A DNA stretch of 28,313 bases from SIG607 sp045646245. GTDB taxonomy: Bacteria > Bacillota > Clostridia > Oscillospirales > Acutalibacteraceae. Shown piece by piece: positions 1 through 6,969 of the stretch. The position numbers were made by a program, and so were the translations under genes. Every line of letters starts with the position of its first letter. Position 1 is the first letter of the stretch. Below the pieces are notes generated by a model, which made no database searches, was not told the origin of the DNA, and saw nothing but the letters and a program-made list of their open reading frames with translations. The stretch covers positions 1 to 28,313 of the forward strand of contig JAZRKJ010000018.1 of the NCBI GenBank assembly GCA_045646245.1, in the 5' to 3' direction.

Positions 1-157
1 CGAAGCAGTTTTGTAAGAATAAATTTGTTTCGATTTTGAAGTTGCGAAAACGCAGTAATACTTTGTGTCTTACAAGTTTTCAAAACAAGAAAGCGTACAA
101 ATTTATCTGAAAAACCTATTTGTCCCTAAGACCAACTCCCGAGGGAATGCTGTAAAT

Positions 158-2140
158 TTATCCGAATATATGCCTATAATAATCGCTTGCCGGTGCTTGA
201 CTGCAATAATTTATTTTATTGCGAACCACCGTTTTCATATCGCTTACGTAATTTTCAGGTATTGTTACCGTATCGTTAACGGGAACAAACTTACCCTTGG
301 AAGCGTAATAGGTACCCAAATCGGTTTTCCAGTCGTAATTCGTATTGTAAACAAGCGCGGGAGCGTCGGAAAGAACGTCTCTTCCGGGCATTAGTCTTGA
401 ATCGAATTCCGTGCCGAAAAGGTTTGAAAGAGTAGGTACAATATCCAAGCTAAAGGTGGGGCTGTCCACAACGATGGGTTCCATTTTTTCAAGACAACCG
501 CTCCAGATTATAAGGCGGTTATGGTCTCTTTCAAAATAGTCGGTTACGTTATATCCGTAAAGTTCGGAAAGATACGGCATATTACCGAAGGTACCGCCGT
601 CGTCAAGTCCGTACGGGAAGTGGTCGGTGGAAATAACAATTACCGTATTATCGGCAATACCTTTTGCTTCAAGTTCGCTTACCATATGTGTAAGTGCATT
701 TTCAAGCTCTTGATTTGCGGCAAAATAGCCTTTTACGGTATCGGAATAAGGCAAATCTTTAACCTTGTCCCAGTTTTTACTTGTCATAGAGTTACCCGTT
801 CTTGTGTATGCGCTGTGACCGCTTACCGACATATAATAAACGCTAAAGGGTTGACGATCAATATATTCGGTAAGAGTACCCTGGAACATTTCAAGGTCAC
901 TTTGAGGCCAGGAGTTGGAAACGTATTTTTCCATACCGTTGCCCATACCCATAAAGCCTTCGGAATAGCCAAGATTATTATGAGTTCTGTTACGGTCATA
1001 ATAGGTATAAGAGTTATTGTGGTAAGCCTTACCGAAATATCCGAGACGGTCAAGCTGACTGCCCATAGTATAGTAATTAAGTGTTTTAGCGGTGTTCTTG
1101 AAAGAGCTTCCGCCTGCCATAGGCAGCATACCGAAAACGTTTTGATATTCACCGCCCGTGGTACCGGCACTTGAAGGCTGATAATAATCGGTAAACTGAA
1201 TACCTTTATTGGCAAGTCGGTATAAAGTGGGAGTACGTACAGGGTCGATTACTTCAGCGGTGAAAGCCTCAGCCGAAATCATAATAAGGTTTTTACCCTT
1301 AAACAGTCCCGTATACTCGTTCTTTTTGGAAGGAGTAAGAGTGCTGACATAATTATTAAGGTTTTGGATTTTCTTTGAAGCACCTTGGTTCAAAGCCTCA
1401 AAGTCCAAATCAAGCTTATTATATCCGTATTCTATGGGTACGTCTTCCGGTGGATTGTTTTCCATTGTGGAAGGATCTTCAATATTAAACGAGTTATCTC
1501 TTCCGGTTATCAAATATTTTGCGTCAAGCCGAAGTCCTGTTACAAGACCGAAGTTTTCAACCGAAGAACGGAAGTTATACTCCGCTTTATACATTGGCGC
1601 GTAAATGCTGCTCGCGGTAATAAGAAGAAATGCCAAAACGTAAGATATTACCGAAGTTGCAGAAGAAATAATCCTTACCGCCGCCTTAGAACGGTAAGCA
1701 GGAACAAATTTTTGTCCGAAAATAAGGTATAAAGCCAACGGCAAAAAGAAAAGTATAAGCACGGGAATACTTGTTAAAATAAGCTGGAAAATTTCAGAGG
1801 TATACGTAGTAGCCGCATCCCCCGCTGTTCCCGTTACCATACCGATGTCATAGAAGGTTTTAAAGAAACGGTAAATGAGATATTCTACAATATACGGCAC
1901 ACAAGTAAGCCCCACCAGCACCGCAGCTATAATACGGTTTGTCTTGCGGTTTCTGAAAATAGAAGAAAGAAGATAACCGATACCGCCGTAAGCAATACTG
2001 AAAAGTAACATATAAATTGTGCTTACCTTAAAAACACCGCCCACCGTAGCAATACGGAAAAGCAGTTCGTAATAAGTAACTATTACAGGAAATAACAACA
2101 TAAAATAAAGATGACCGTATTTTTTGACTTTTTTACCCAT
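158..2140 (-). CDS. LtaS-like phosphoglycerol transferase (sulfatase-fold membrane enzyme)
   Basis: This 660-residue protein belongs to the lipoteichoic acid synthase / sulfatase-fold family, which moves glycerol phosphate from phosphatidylglycerol onto surface polymers or lipids outside the membrane. About five hydrophobic segments occupy residues 8-180, and the extracellular catalytic domain follows. The expected active-site residues can be placed: Glu291 (MISAEAF), a Thr at 327/328 (SAGTTGGE), His442 (SGHSAY) and Asp506-His507 (STDHFPYGL). These match the E / T / H / D-H pattern of S. aureus LtaS. The start ATG follows AGGGATG, and a promoter lies at 2181-2209. The protein seems complete and is transcribed alone. 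Its precise polymer (true LTA or another glycerophosphate glycan) cannot be told from sequence. The 157 bases downstream hold no gene that I can support. Confidence 0.88.
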   Translation of the reverse strand: MGKKVKKYGHLYFMLLFPVIVTYYELLFRIATVGGVFKVSTIYMLLFSIAYGGIGYLLSSIFRNRKTNRIIAAVLVGLTCVPYIVEYLIYRFFKTFYDIGMVTGTAGDAATTYTSEIFQLILTSIPVLILFFLPLALYLIFGQKFVPAYRSKAAVRIISSATSVISYVLAFLLITASSIYAPMYKAEYNFRSSVENFGLVTGLRLDAKYLITGRDNSFNIEDPSTMENNPPEDVPIEYGYNKLDLDFEALNQGASKKIQNLNNYVSTLTPSKKNEYTGLFKGKNLIMISAEAFTAEVIDPVRTPTLYRLANKGIQFTDYYQPSSAGTTGGEYQNVFGMLPMAGGSSFKNTAKTLNYYTMGSQLDRLGYFGKAYHNNSYTYYDRNRTHNNLGYSEGFMGMGNGMEKYVSNSWPQSDLEMFQGTLTEYIDRQPFSVYYMSVSGHSAYTRTGNSMTSKNWDKVKDLPYSDTVKGYFAANQELENALTHMVSELEAKGIADNTVIVISTDHFPYGLDDGGTFGNMPYLSELYGYNVTDYFERDHNRLIIWSGCLEKMEPIVVDSPTFSLDIVPTLSNLFGTEFDSRLMPGRDVLSDAPALVYNTNYDWKTDLGTYYASKGKFVPVNDTVTIPENYVSDMKTVVRNKINYCSQAPASDYYRHIFG

Positions 2141-2180
2141 TTATTACATCCCTAACATTATTTTTTAAAAGCCACGTTAA

Positions 2181-2209
2181 AGTATAAAATATTCCATCCC
2201 AAAAATCAA
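2181..2209 (-). promoter_or_regulatory. Sigma-A promoter for the LtaS-like gene
   Basis: Read on the minus strand there is a TTGATT -35 box (2204-2209), a 17-base spacer and a TATACT -10 box (2181-2186). Transcription would begin near 2174, giving a leader of about 35 bases before the ATG at 2140. Confidence 0.6.
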
Positions 2210-2251
2210 GGGTCTGAACCAATAATTTACATTTAATTTAATAAAGAAGTG

Positions 2252-3397
2252 TCAATTTATGTTGACCGCAATGGCGGCGAGACGTTTTGCGGCAAGAGGC
2301 AAAGAATAAATCTCTGCTTTTTCATTAACAGAGTGAATATTACAGCCGTAAACCCCAAGCCCGTCTACTGTTGGTATTGAATAGGCGCTCATATCAGAGG
2401 CATCGCTTCCGCCTGCCGATAAAGTTCTGCCCATAGTTTCAAAGCCCAACTTGGCGAAAATTTCGTTAATTTTGTTATAAAGGTTAACGTTTTCCTCCTT
2501 TTCCTCCATACAAACGCGTTCGCTTAATATTTCCGCCGTACAAACAGTACCGTCTATACAGCTTCTTTGACATATTTGCGTTATTTTATTCTTTATAATA
2601 TCATACTGTTCTTTATTTTGAAAACGGAAATCAAACACAAAGCTACAGCTGTCAGGAACAGTATTTGCCGCCGTACCGCCGTTTATAATTCCGCAGCTTG
2701 CTGTTATTCCCTCGGCGTCCTTGAATTTTTCCAGTTCTAATATTTTATAAGCCGCTTCGGCAATGGCGCTTTTTCCAAGATGAGCCGCAGAAGCATGAAC
2801 CGCTTTTCCAAGCACGTTAAACCGACAACGAATAATTCCTTTTCTTATAAGTATTATACCTCCGTCTCTTGCGCCTTCACAGTTAATGAACGCCACACTT
2901 CCCTTTGCTTTTTCCGCCATAAATTTTACAGTTTCTTTATTACTTTCTCTGCTGCTTGTTTCTTCATCGCTTTGAAGAATAAGCTTTATGGGTCTTGCTT
3001 TAAATCCGTTAAGCTGAAGAGAGTGCATAGCCAAAAGCGACGCAACTATACCGCCTTTGCAATCGGTAACGCCGGGACCGTAAATAAAATTGTCTTTTAT
3101 CTTTACAGGCGGATATCCAAAGGAGCCTATGGGATGAACCGTATCAAGATGGCCCGAAAAGCAAACGGGAGCCTTTTGCGCAGCCTTATTCATAGTAATA
3201 CAAATTGCATTACCCGAAACTGCTTGATTACATATTTCAATATCAAAGCCGAGTTCTTCTGCTTTTTTTATAAAGCATTCCCCCGCTTTATCTACCCCCT
3301 CTTTACATTCGGTGGGGCTTTCTATATTGCAAACTTCTTCCCATAAAGAAATATATTCATCATACAAAGAATCAATAATACTAAAAATTTTATCCAA
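2252..3397 (-). CDS. M20 family metallopeptidase (glutamate carboxypeptidase/ArgE/DapE-like)
   Basis: This is a zinc-dependent exo- or dipeptidase/deacylase of the M20 family, about 381 residues and probably cytoplasmic because no signal peptide is visible. Family motifs appear in order: HLDT with the first metal ligand and catalytic Asp (about residues 83-86), TDCKGG with the bridging Asp (about 111-116), SDEETSS with the catalytic Glu pair (about 143-149), a dimerisation-lid region, and a C-terminal His in NIHSVNE. I prefer a TTG start at 3397, which sits six bases after GAGGTG. A GTG at 3406 overlaps that ribosome binding site and is less likely. The layout fits the carboxypeptidase G2 / ArgE-like branch, but the substrate cannot be named. 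No strong promoter is seen in the short gap after the upstream terminator. Confidence 0.85.
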   Translation of the reverse strand: MDKIFSIIDSLYDEYISLWEEVCNIESPTECKEGVDKAGECFIKKAEELGFDIEICNQAVSGNAICITMNKAAQKAPVCFSGHLDTVHPIGSFGYPPVKIKDNFIYGPGVTDCKGGIVASLLAMHSLQLNGFKARPIKLILQSDEETSSRESNKETVKFMAEKAKGSVAFINCEGARDGGIILIRKGIIRCRFNVLGKAVHASAAHLGKSAIAEAAYKILELEKFKDAEGITASCGIINGGTAANTVPDSCSFVFDFRFQNKEQYDIIKNKITQICQRSCIDGTVCTAEILSERVCMEEKEENVNLYNKINEIFAKLGFETMGRTLSAGGSDASDMSAYSIPTVDGLGVYGCNIHSVNEKAEIYSLPLAAKRLAAIAVNIN

Positions 3398-3459
3398 AGT
3401 ATCCACCTCTTACTTAAGCTTTATTACAGTTTAACATATTTTCTTGTTAAAGTACAGAA

Positions 3460-3493
3460 AAAAGGCAAAAAGCTTTTTTGCTTTTTGCCTTTT
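3460..3493 (-). terminator. Rho-independent terminator after the dockerin gene
   Basis: A perfect 14-bp stem (3460-3473 with 3480-3493) encloses a 6-base loop and is followed on the minus strand by TTTTTT. It starts five bases past the dockerin stop codon and separates that gene from the M20 peptidase gene. Confidence 0.85.
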
Positions 3494-3497
3494 AAAA

Positions 3498-4540
3498 TTA
3501 CTTAGGTCCTAATTCTGTAACTGCTCCTGCAAGGAATAGTTTCAAAGATGCAAGGTCACCGGTATCTACGCTGCCGTTTGCATCGCAGTCAGCGTTTTCA
3601 CCAACCTCTCCTATACCTGCAAGGTAAAGCTTAAGTGAAGCAAGGTCGCTTGTATCTATCGCGCCGCTATTATCCACGTCACCATACAAAATATCAGATG
3701 CGCTTCCCATATTAAAGGTTACGGTATTACTCTGAATTGTTTTTCCGTCGGCATAGGTAATAACCGCATAAGCGGTGTGACTGCCTGCAGTAACCACCGG
3801 TTTTACGTTTGTAACCTGTCCGTTAATTACTACTTCGCCGGCTGCTTCTTTTCCGTCAACGAAAATTTCAACCTTTTCAATGAGATAATCGATTCTATAA
3901 GGAGAATCAACGCTTAAGATACCGCCGACTTCATTTATAACAGGCTTTGCATCGGTTTCATTATATACTGCAGATGCAATTTCCAAATTAAAGTCTTTAA
4001 CAACCTGTTTTTTAACTCCGTTCTCTGCCGTAAGCGCGAATACAACGTTTTCGTTTTTCTCAAGGGCTACTAAAGCTTCCTTTACGTTTACGGTATATTC
4101 GGTAGCATCGGTAAGGGTTATGGCAGCTATTTCGGTACCACCGTAAACGTTTGATAACTTAATACCAACGGTAGAGGTATCGTTGCCGTAAGCATTATTC
4201 CAGGTAAGTTTATCAACACTTTCGTCACTATCCAACGCATAAAGCTTTAACACAGCGCCCTGAATGGGATTAACAACACTAAATTTAAAGTTACCGTCAA
4301 TTACGTGATAATAACCTGTTTTATTAAAGCTTACGTAGGTTTTTGCCATACCGCTTTCGCCGCCCGTTGCCGATTTAACCAATTCAAAGGAACCTGTAGG
4401 GATAGTAGCTTTTGCATTTTTATCCTTACCGCCGATAAGGGCAACTAAGGAAAATTTGAAACGGCTGTTTCGTTTCCCTCGGTAAAATTAAGCGTGGGAG
4501 AAACAGTACTGCCCGTATTAGCCTTTATGAATTTAGGGAA
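3498..4540 (-). pseudogene. 5'-truncated, frameshifted dockerin type I protein with CBM/DNRLRE-like domain
   Basis: The readable part encodes a secreted, cellulosome-type protein. In order it has a beta-rich region resembling DNRLRE/CBM96 modules (LTWNNAYG, then TEYTVNV and VFALTAE), an Ig-like stretch, and a C-terminal type I dockerin. The dockerin has two calcium loops, GDVDNSGAIDTSD and DCDANGSVDTGD, each followed by a LASLKL helix. The longest open frame begins at a TTG (4382) in mid-domain with no ribosome binding site. Coherent protein (SPTLNFTEG...) continues upstream in another frame. The two frames join if one T is restored in the run at 4451-4454. The upstream frame stops at 4541-4543, and no signal peptide or start is present, so the 5' end is lost where the A/T-rich island begins. 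Such dockerins bind cohesin scaffoldins on the cell surface. A full-length homologue would be needed to name the catalytic partner. Confidence 0.75.
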
Positions 4541-4684
4541 TTAAAGGAAAAAACCACTATTGAAAATGGTGAAAAACCACTTTTAAAAGAAGTAAAAAAC
4601 AACACCGAAAAATAGGAAAAACCTATAACAAATAATACAGACAACACAATAAATAATACAAAACAGAAAACTTTTGTATTTTAA
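4541..4684 (+). pseudogene. Decayed ORF tail in the A/T-rich island
   Basis: One plus-strand frame reads as Lys/Glu/Asn-rich protein (LKEKTTIENGEKPLL) to an in-frame TAG at 4613-4615. It stays open past that stop to a TAA at 4682-4684, just ahead of the ribosome binding site of the next small ORF. This looks like the 3' end of a gene whose 5' part is missing. I do not recognise the family. The composition is much richer in A than the neighbouring genes, which suggests foreign origin. Confidence 0.3.
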
Positions 4685-4702
4685 GAAAAGAGGTAATGAA
4701 AA

Positions 4703-4864
4703 TTGAAAGAAAATAAGATACCGAAAAAATACGAAAACCAAATAAATGGAAAATCAAAACAAGAAAATTACAATGACAGTTTAAAGGAAAGACAAACCAT
4801 TTTAACAGAAAAAAACCTGTCTTTTCAAATTTCTTCTCTGTTGGAATTAGAACTTGATAAATAA
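4703..4864 (+). CDS. Small hypothetical protein, 53 aa, possible mobile-element remnant
   Basis: A short open frame begins at TTG with AGAGGT about eight bases upstream and ends in TAA. The product is charged (LKENKIPKKYENQ at the N-terminus) and ends with a hydrophobic-acidic tail (SSLLELELDK). An ATG at 4696 gives only six codons. I do not recognise the family. It sits in a very A-rich stretch between the broken dockerin gene and the tRNA-Ser fragment, and it looks like the small accessory ORFs carried by integrative elements. From 4865 to 5000 I see no gene, only two copies of TGTATACT, near 4910 and 4936. Confidence 0.35.
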   Translation: MKENKIPKKYENQINGKSKQENYNDSLKERQTILTEKNLSFQISSLLELELDK

Positions 4865-5000
4865 TTTTAGTTTATAAACCGCTTCCAAGAAAAAAGTATA
4901 ATAGTTTTTGTATACTAATTTAAAAAAGTAATCGTTGTATACTGTTTAAGGGTATAGAAGCCACAAGACGCATAAACAGTGACTTTTTGGGGCTTTTTCT

Positions 5001-5070
5001 AAGGCGCACGACTGGAAATCATGTAAGTGCTAATACCACTTCGGGGGTTCGAATCCCCCTCTCTGCGCCA
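5001..5070 (+). pseudogene. 3' part of tRNA-Ser(GGA), lacking the 5' half
   Basis: The sequence carries the anticodon loop CTGGAAA with anticodon GGA at 5014-5016, a serine-type long variable arm (AAGTG / CACTT), a perfect T arm (GGGGG TTCGAAT CCCCC) and an encoded CCA at 5068-5070. The acceptor 5' strand expected to pair with TCTCTGC, and the left part of the D arm, are absent upstream. The anticodon stem also has one C-A mismatch. It is therefore a non-functional fragment. A tRNA 3' end without its 5' end is the usual mark left by an element that integrated into a tRNA gene. Confidence 0.75.
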
Positions 5071-5111
5071 AAAAAGAAGTAACTTTTGTCTACCAAAAGT
5101 TACTTCTTTTT
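5071..5111 (+). terminator. 18-bp terminator hairpin after the tRNA-Ser fragment (repeat copy A)
   Basis: A perfect 18-bp inverted repeat (5071-5088 with 5094-5111) with loop TCTAC directly follows the CCA and ends in a T run. Its core AACTTTTGTCT-A-CCAAAAGTT recurs at 5931-5951 with one changed loop base and matched changes in both stem arms. Confidence 0.8.
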
Positions 5112-5115
5112 TTAT

Positions 5116-5289
5116 CCAAGCCGCAGGCTTGGCATATCATCACGACGCAGTCGTGTATATCATCAGCCCCTTTGGGGCTGTATCTCATCACGCGTCAGCG
5201 TGCATCCCCCTGCGGCTTGATGAGATGCAACACTGCGTGTTGATGATATACCGCAATAAGTTGCGGATGATATACAAGGCTTCGCCTTG
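5116..5289. repeat. Array of seven mini-hairpins with TATCATCA / TGATGATA linkers
   Basis: Seven perfect palindromes with 5-7 bp stems and 3-4 base loops stand in a row: 5116-5132, 5141-5155, 5164-5180, 5189-5202, 5228-5242, 5251-5266 and 5275-5289. Stem sequences all differ (for example CCAAGCC-GCA-GGCTTGG, CACGAC-GCA-GTCGTG, CAAGGC-TTC-GCCTTG). Linkers are nearly constant, reading ATATCATC on the left half and GATGATATAC on the right. These are reverse complements, so the whole array is also a large imperfect palindrome centred near 5210-5220. It is not a CRISPR array, because the conserved parts are the short linkers. I know of no named element that fits. Confidence 0.8.
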
Positions 5290-5315
5290 ATTTGTTTGCT
5301 GAAAAGTGATATAAT
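5287..5315 (+). promoter_or_regulatory. Sigma-A promoter for the P-loop kinase gene
   Basis: A TTGATT -35 box (5287-5292), a 17-base spacer and a TATAAT -10 box (5310-5315) with an upstream TG (extended -10) are present. The -35 box begins inside the last mini-hairpin, so the array and the promoter are physically joined. Confidence 0.7.
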
Positions 5316-5347
5316 CTGATAAATAAGGATTTGTAGGGACGAAGATA

Positions 5348-5863
5348 ATGATTGTTTTAATTACAGGTGCATCGCACACGGGCAAGACAGCAACCGCACA
5401 AAAACTGCTTGAAAAATATAAATATCCGTACTTGTCCATTGACCATTTGAAAATGGGTTTAATTCGCAGCGGCAACACGGAACTTACTCCTATGAGCGAT
5501 GATGAAGATTTGACTGCATACTTATGGCCTATTGTCCGCGAAATGATTAAAACTGCAATTGAAAACAGGCAGAACTTAGTTGTTGAAGGTTGCTATATTC
5601 CGTTCGATTGGCAGAAGGACTTTGAAGTAGAATATCTTAAAGAGATTAAATATTACTGCCTTATAATGAGTGAGGGTTATATTAGAAACCACTTTGCTGA
5701 CATAAAAAAATATGCAAATATAATTGAAAGCCGTTTAGACGATGAGTGGTGTACTATCGAAAGTGTGCTGGTAGACAATGCCGAAATCTTAAAACTTGCA
5801 CAGTTATATAATGTGAACTATATTCTTATTGATGATAAATACGAAATCACCATTGATTTATAA
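5348..5863 (+). CDS. Small P-loop kinase / AAA-type NTPase, island cargo
   Basis: This 171-residue protein has an N-terminal Walker A loop, GASHTGKT (residues 7-14), in a MIVLITG strand-loop context. A second hydrophobic strand ends in an acidic residue (NLVVEGCY, about 81-88). The overall size matches small nucleotide or metabolite kinases of the AAA_33/zeta-toxin-like type. There is no signal peptide or membrane segment. The start ATG follows AGGGA, and a near-consensus promoter lies 33 bases upstream. It is one of only two clear genes in the window on the plus strand, and it sits between two copies of a tRNA-T-arm-plus-terminator repeat, so it looks like inserted cargo. No antitoxin-like partner is seen beside it. 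The substrate is unknown. Toxin, detoxifying kinase and metabolite kinase are all possible. Confidence 0.75.
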   Translation: MIVLITGASHTGKTATAQKLLEKYKYPYLSIDHLKMGLIRSGNTELTPMSDDEDLTAYLWPIVREMIKTAIENRQNLVVEGCYIPFDWQKDFEVEYLKEIKYYCLIMSEGYIRNHFADIKKYANIIESRLDDEWCTIESVLVDNAEILKLAQLYNVNYILIDDKYEITIDL

Positions 5864-5892
5864 CTATAAAACACCATTCATAAAAATATGTA

Positions 5893-5960
5893 GGGGTTCG
5901 AATTTGTGCAACCCTTTCAAAATAAAAGAGAACTTTTGTCTGCCAAAAGTTCTCTTTTAT
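5893..5960. repeat. Degenerate tRNA T-arm plus terminator (repeat copy B)
   Basis: GGGGTTCGAAT at 5893-5903 repeats 5044-5054. It is followed after 27 bases by AACTTTTGTCTGCCAAAAGTT, close to the 26-base spacing in copy A. The hairpin has a perfect 17-bp stem (5922-5938 with 5944-5960) and U-rich flanks on both strands, so it can terminate the kinase gene on the plus strand and the WYL gene, which stops at 5971, on the minus strand. The bases between T arm and hairpin no longer form a tRNA end. Confidence 0.65.
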
Positions 5961-5970
5961 TTTTTATCAG

Positions 5971-6969
5971 TTAACAATAAATATTGTATAGCGCGTCTAT
6001 TCTTTCTTTAATCATATCAGTAAGCTTTTCGGGAGATTTTACCCTTATTTTATCGCCAAACTGCAAAATCCAGTTAACAAGACCTGAACTCAAATTCACC
6101 TTTACCGAAAAATCAAAGCCTTTGTCGTCAACGTTTGTTATAAATATTTTATCCGAAAAACGGTCTACCACCTGTTCGAGAACAGAAATATCACACCTTA
6201 ATTTTACGTCGGTAAGCTCTCCCGAATACATTTGAAAGCTTTTGGACGAATAATCCGCTATATCGAAATAATCTTTATAAATACTTACCTCGCTGAAATG
6301 ACGCCATTCCTCTTTGGTTACGGTAACCTTACGGATTCTGTCCAGTCGTATATGCATAAGATTATCGTATTTTTCATTATTGGCAACAAGGTAATAATGT
6401 TCGTTTTGCCAAATAAGTGCGTAGGGCGACAGTTTATATTCCTTACTTTGGGTAACGATTTTTCTCTCTCCCGAAATAACCCTTACGGAATAAGTAAGCG
6501 TCACCTTTTTATGCTGTGCAATAGCGCTGGATAAGGTGTCGATATTATAATAAATTTCTTCGTTTTCACATTTGTGACCGTTATCGATATACAGTCCCTT
6601 GGCACGCTTTTTACGTTCGCCTTCACTTAACATACTATCGAGTTTTTTAACCAGATCTCTGGTCTTTTTCACAGTAATAAAGCTTGCCGCCTGTACCGCA
6701 TCGGTAAGAAGATAAATTTCCGGAAGCTCGAAAAGCTTATCAACAATATAATATCCCGCTTTGGGTGAGCGGGTAAAAATAATGTCATAGCCGTAATCAA
6801 TAAGGGCATCTATTCCGCGGTATATAGCCTTTCGTTCCGCAAAAATATCCTTTTCCGCAAGTTTTTGTGCAATTTCATTTGCATTTATGGGGTTTTCTTC
6901 ATCGGAATAATTTTTAAGTATATCAAGAATTGCTACTTCTTTTATTTGCTGTCCTTTTGATTTAGCCAT
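5971..6969 (-). CDS. WYL-domain transcriptional regulator
   Basis: This 332-residue cytoplasmic regulator has an N-terminal winged helix-turn-helix (about residues 8-70, with a DeoR/HTH_11-like recognition part around IYRGIDALIDYGYDI). A WYL domain follows at about 150-215, where SPYALIWQNEHYYLVANNE carries the conserved core strand, with a WCX-like C-terminal extension at about 235-330. WYL domains are thought to sense nucleic acids or other ligands and often govern DNA-damage or phage-related genes. Its 5' end overlaps the RNase M5-like gene by 28 bases, so it is the last gene of the alaS-holA block and is probably translated by coupling. It ends directly in front of the copy B terminator. 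Its regulon cannot be inferred. Family assignment is secure. Confidence 0.88.
   Translation of the reverse strand: MAKSKGQQIKEVAILDILKNYSDEENPINANEIAQKLAEKDIFAERKAIYRGIDALIDYGYDIIFTRSPKAGYYIVDKLFELPEIYLLTDAVQAASFITVKKTRDLVKKLDSMLSEGERKKRAKGLYIDNGHKCENEEIYYNIDTLSSAIAQHKKVTLTYSVRVISGERKIVTQSKEYKLSPYALIWQNEHYYLVANNEKYDNLMHIRLDRIRKVTVTKEEWRHFSEVSIYKDYFDIADYSSKSFQMYSGELTDVKLRCDISVLEQVVDRFSDKIFITNVDDKGFDFSVKVNLSSGLVNWILQFGDKIRVKSPEKLTDMIKERIDALYNIYC

Noticed and set aside
1..157. Gene or RNA at the left edge
   Set aside because: Only a distant 10-base inverted repeat (ATAAATTTGT / ACAAATTTAT) is seen; no open frame or promoter is convincing.
65..394. Plus-strand open frame of 109 codons
   Set aside because: It is mostly antisense to the LtaS-like gene, has no ribosome binding site and gives no recognisable protein.
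3498..4382. Intact 294-codon dockerin gene starting at TTG 4382
   Set aside because: That TTG is in mid-domain without a ribosome binding site, and homologous-looking protein continues upstream of it in two frames.
5001..5070. Functional tRNA-Ser gene
   Set aside because: The 5' acceptor strand and part of the D arm are missing, so a cloverleaf cannot close.
5116..5289. CRISPR array
   Set aside because: The repeats are 8-9 base linkers between self-complementary, unequal hairpins; no 24-40 base direct repeat and no cas gene is present.
5348..5863. Toxin-antitoxin module
   Set aside because: The P-loop protein resembles zeta-toxin-sized kinases, but no small partner gene with its own start signal lies beside it.
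5893..5915. Second tRNA 3' end
   Set aside because: Only the GGGGTTCGAAT T-arm half is recognisable; no T stem of five proper pairs with a 7-base loop, acceptor or CCA follows.
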